Source: Thermocoleostomius sinensis A174 (GTDB taxonomy: Bacteria; Cyanobacteriota; Cyanobacteriia; Elainellales; Elainellaceae). From it: a stretch of 64,000 bases of DNA. Every line of letters starts with the position of its first letter. Positions within the stretch are counted from its first letter, which is position 1. The translations under genes were made by a program, and so were the position numbers. Below, piece after piece: positions 63,304 to 64,000 of the stretch. The notes below the pieces were generated by a model, which was not told the DNA's origin, searched no databases, and saw only the letters and a program-made list of their open reading frames with translations. The stretch spans positions 4,751,026 through 4,815,025 of the forward strand of contig NZ_CP113797.1 of assembly GCF_026802175.1 (NCBI RefSeq). The letters run 5' to 3'.

Positions 63304-64000
63304 TTGTCCATATCTCTCAACTCAATTCAGCGAAGTAAATCTCTATATGAGCAAACCTATGATGCCCTGCGCACTAGTATTCTCACTGGAGATTTAGAAC
63401 CAGGAGCACGACTAGTAGAAACTCAACTGGCCGAACAGCTTCAAGTCAGCCGCACCCCTATTCGTGAAGCCATTCGACAACTGCAACGGGATAATTTAGT
63501 GACAGCCGATGCAAACGGAAGCTTGCGAGTCACCACAATCTCGATCGCCGATGTGGCTCAGTTGTATGATTGTCGTATTGCCCTAGAACAGTTGTCAGTT
63601 GAAGCAGCTTGTCAAAATGCCACCGCCTTGCAACTGCGACGGCTTGAAGACTTGGTATCACAAGCTGAGCATCTCCAAACCCAACCTTGGGCCCAATCCG
63701 CTCGATCGCCCCGCTCCAGTTCCTATCTGTTGGATTTGGATTACCAGTTTCACCATACGATCGCGGAAAGTTCGCAAAATCGCTGGTTGGTGACGTTGCT
63801 GGAACAAGTGTTCGACCAAATGACCCTGCTGCGGGTGCAAACCACTCGCCACAACCCCAGGGTGTTGGAAATCCGGTTAGAACATCGCCAGATTTTTACT
63901 GCCATAGCCCAACGGGATGTAGTGGCATCCGTGGATGCAATTCGATCGCACCTGATCGCCAGCAAAGCCAGAGTGATTCAAGAAGTGAAGAATTTGCATG
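63304..64000 (+). CDS. GntR-family regulator (FCD), right end outside window
   Basis: The first 232 codons of a GntR/FadR-type repressor. The winged helix-turn-helix is in YDALRTSILTGDLEPGARLV, then LAEQLQVSRTPIREAIRQLQ. The FCD ligand-binding domain starts near residue 80 (LYDCRIALEQLSVEAACQNA) with metal-site residues in LDLDYQFHHTIA and IRLEHRQIFTAI. The start is TTG 63304, with GGAGG 7 nt upstream, and no ATG fits the N-terminus. It presumably senses a carboxylate or amino-acid-like ligand and controls the divergent genes. Confidence 0.9.
   Translation, partial: MSISLNSIQRSKSLYEQTYDALRTSILTGDLEPGARLVETQLAEQLQVSRTPIREAIRQLQRDNLVTADANGSLRVTTISIADVAQLYDCRIALEQLSVEAACQNATALQLRRLEDLVSQAEHLQTQPWAQSARSPRSSSYLLDLDYQFHHTIAESSQNRWLVTLLEQVFDQMTLLRVQTTRHNPRVLEIRLEHRQIFTAIAQRDVVASVDAIRSHLIASKARVIQEVKNLH

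Noticed and set aside
1-64000. CRISPR array or prophage
   Set aside because: No regularly spaced repeats, Cas genes, or phage structural or integrase genes were seen.
1-64000. Frequent GCGATCGC octamers as regulatory sites
   Set aside because: These are HIP1 sequences, common across many cyanobacterial genomes and found inside genes here.

Overview
The window is a stretch of cyanobacterial chromosome, most likely from a filamentous or Leptolyngbya/Oscillatoriales-like lineage. The evidence is gene content: Gap2-type glyceraldehyde-3-phosphate dehydrogenase, a CPP1-like J-like membrane protein, a DUF1816 protein, an AMIN-domain TonB receptor, a GH57 branching enzyme, many Uma2-family remnants and a vMAP-HTH/NB-ARC/WD40 protein. 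HIP1-type GCGATCGC octamers are also frequent. The genus cannot be fixed from the sequence alone. No rRNA, convincing tRNA or CRISPR array was seen.

Layout. 1-15.7 kb is mostly housekeeping: dnaG (cut by the window edge), a cell-wall hydrolase-like protein whose amidase domain has lost its catalytic residues, ybaB/ebfC, murB, murC, nadD, gap2, an OmpR-type response regulator, a CPP1-like protein, an AI-2E family permease, aroB and ssb. 16-24 kb is accessory: a broken Uma2 gene, an iron-siderophore locus (two FecB-like binding proteins, a PchR-like AraC regulator and a TonB-dependent receptor), and a second Uma2 wreck. 24.4-29.2 kb holds a STAND NTPase with fourteen WD40 repeats. Its last 41 codons have been cut off by an intact 913-bp IS5-family element flanked by a 3-bp TAA duplication. 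29.2-31.9 kb is a degraded stretch, an aldehyde dehydrogenase and a candidate structured RNA.

31.9-53.5 kb is again mainly conserved genes: two fused dipeptide-type ABC ATPases, radC, a STAS protein that seems to start at ATT, mini-RNase III, an RlmB-like methyltransferase, DUF1816, gatA, two alpha/beta hydrolases, a large acidic single-pass protein, GH57 branching enzyme, a Mug-type DNA glycosylase, a MOSC protein, a KefF/KefC-like pair and a VTT-domain membrane protein. Another Uma2 relic lies just before gatA.

53.7-64 kb looks like one functional neighbourhood. A GntR/FCD regulator (cut by the right edge) is divergent from an M20 amidohydrolase, followed by a polyamine-type ABC importer (ATPase, binding protein, two permeases), then a cysteate-synthase-like PLP enzyme and a GH3-type adenylating amide synthetase. 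A perfect 17-bp palindrome of GntR/FCD type lies between regulator and hydrolase, and an 11-bp operator-like sequence is repeated upstream of the importer. The likely theme is regulated uptake and hydrolysis of an N-substituted amino compound, perhaps linked to cysteate or another sulfonated amino acid. The substrate is not known. Short perfect tandem duplications of 12-15 bp recur in the spacers across the whole window.
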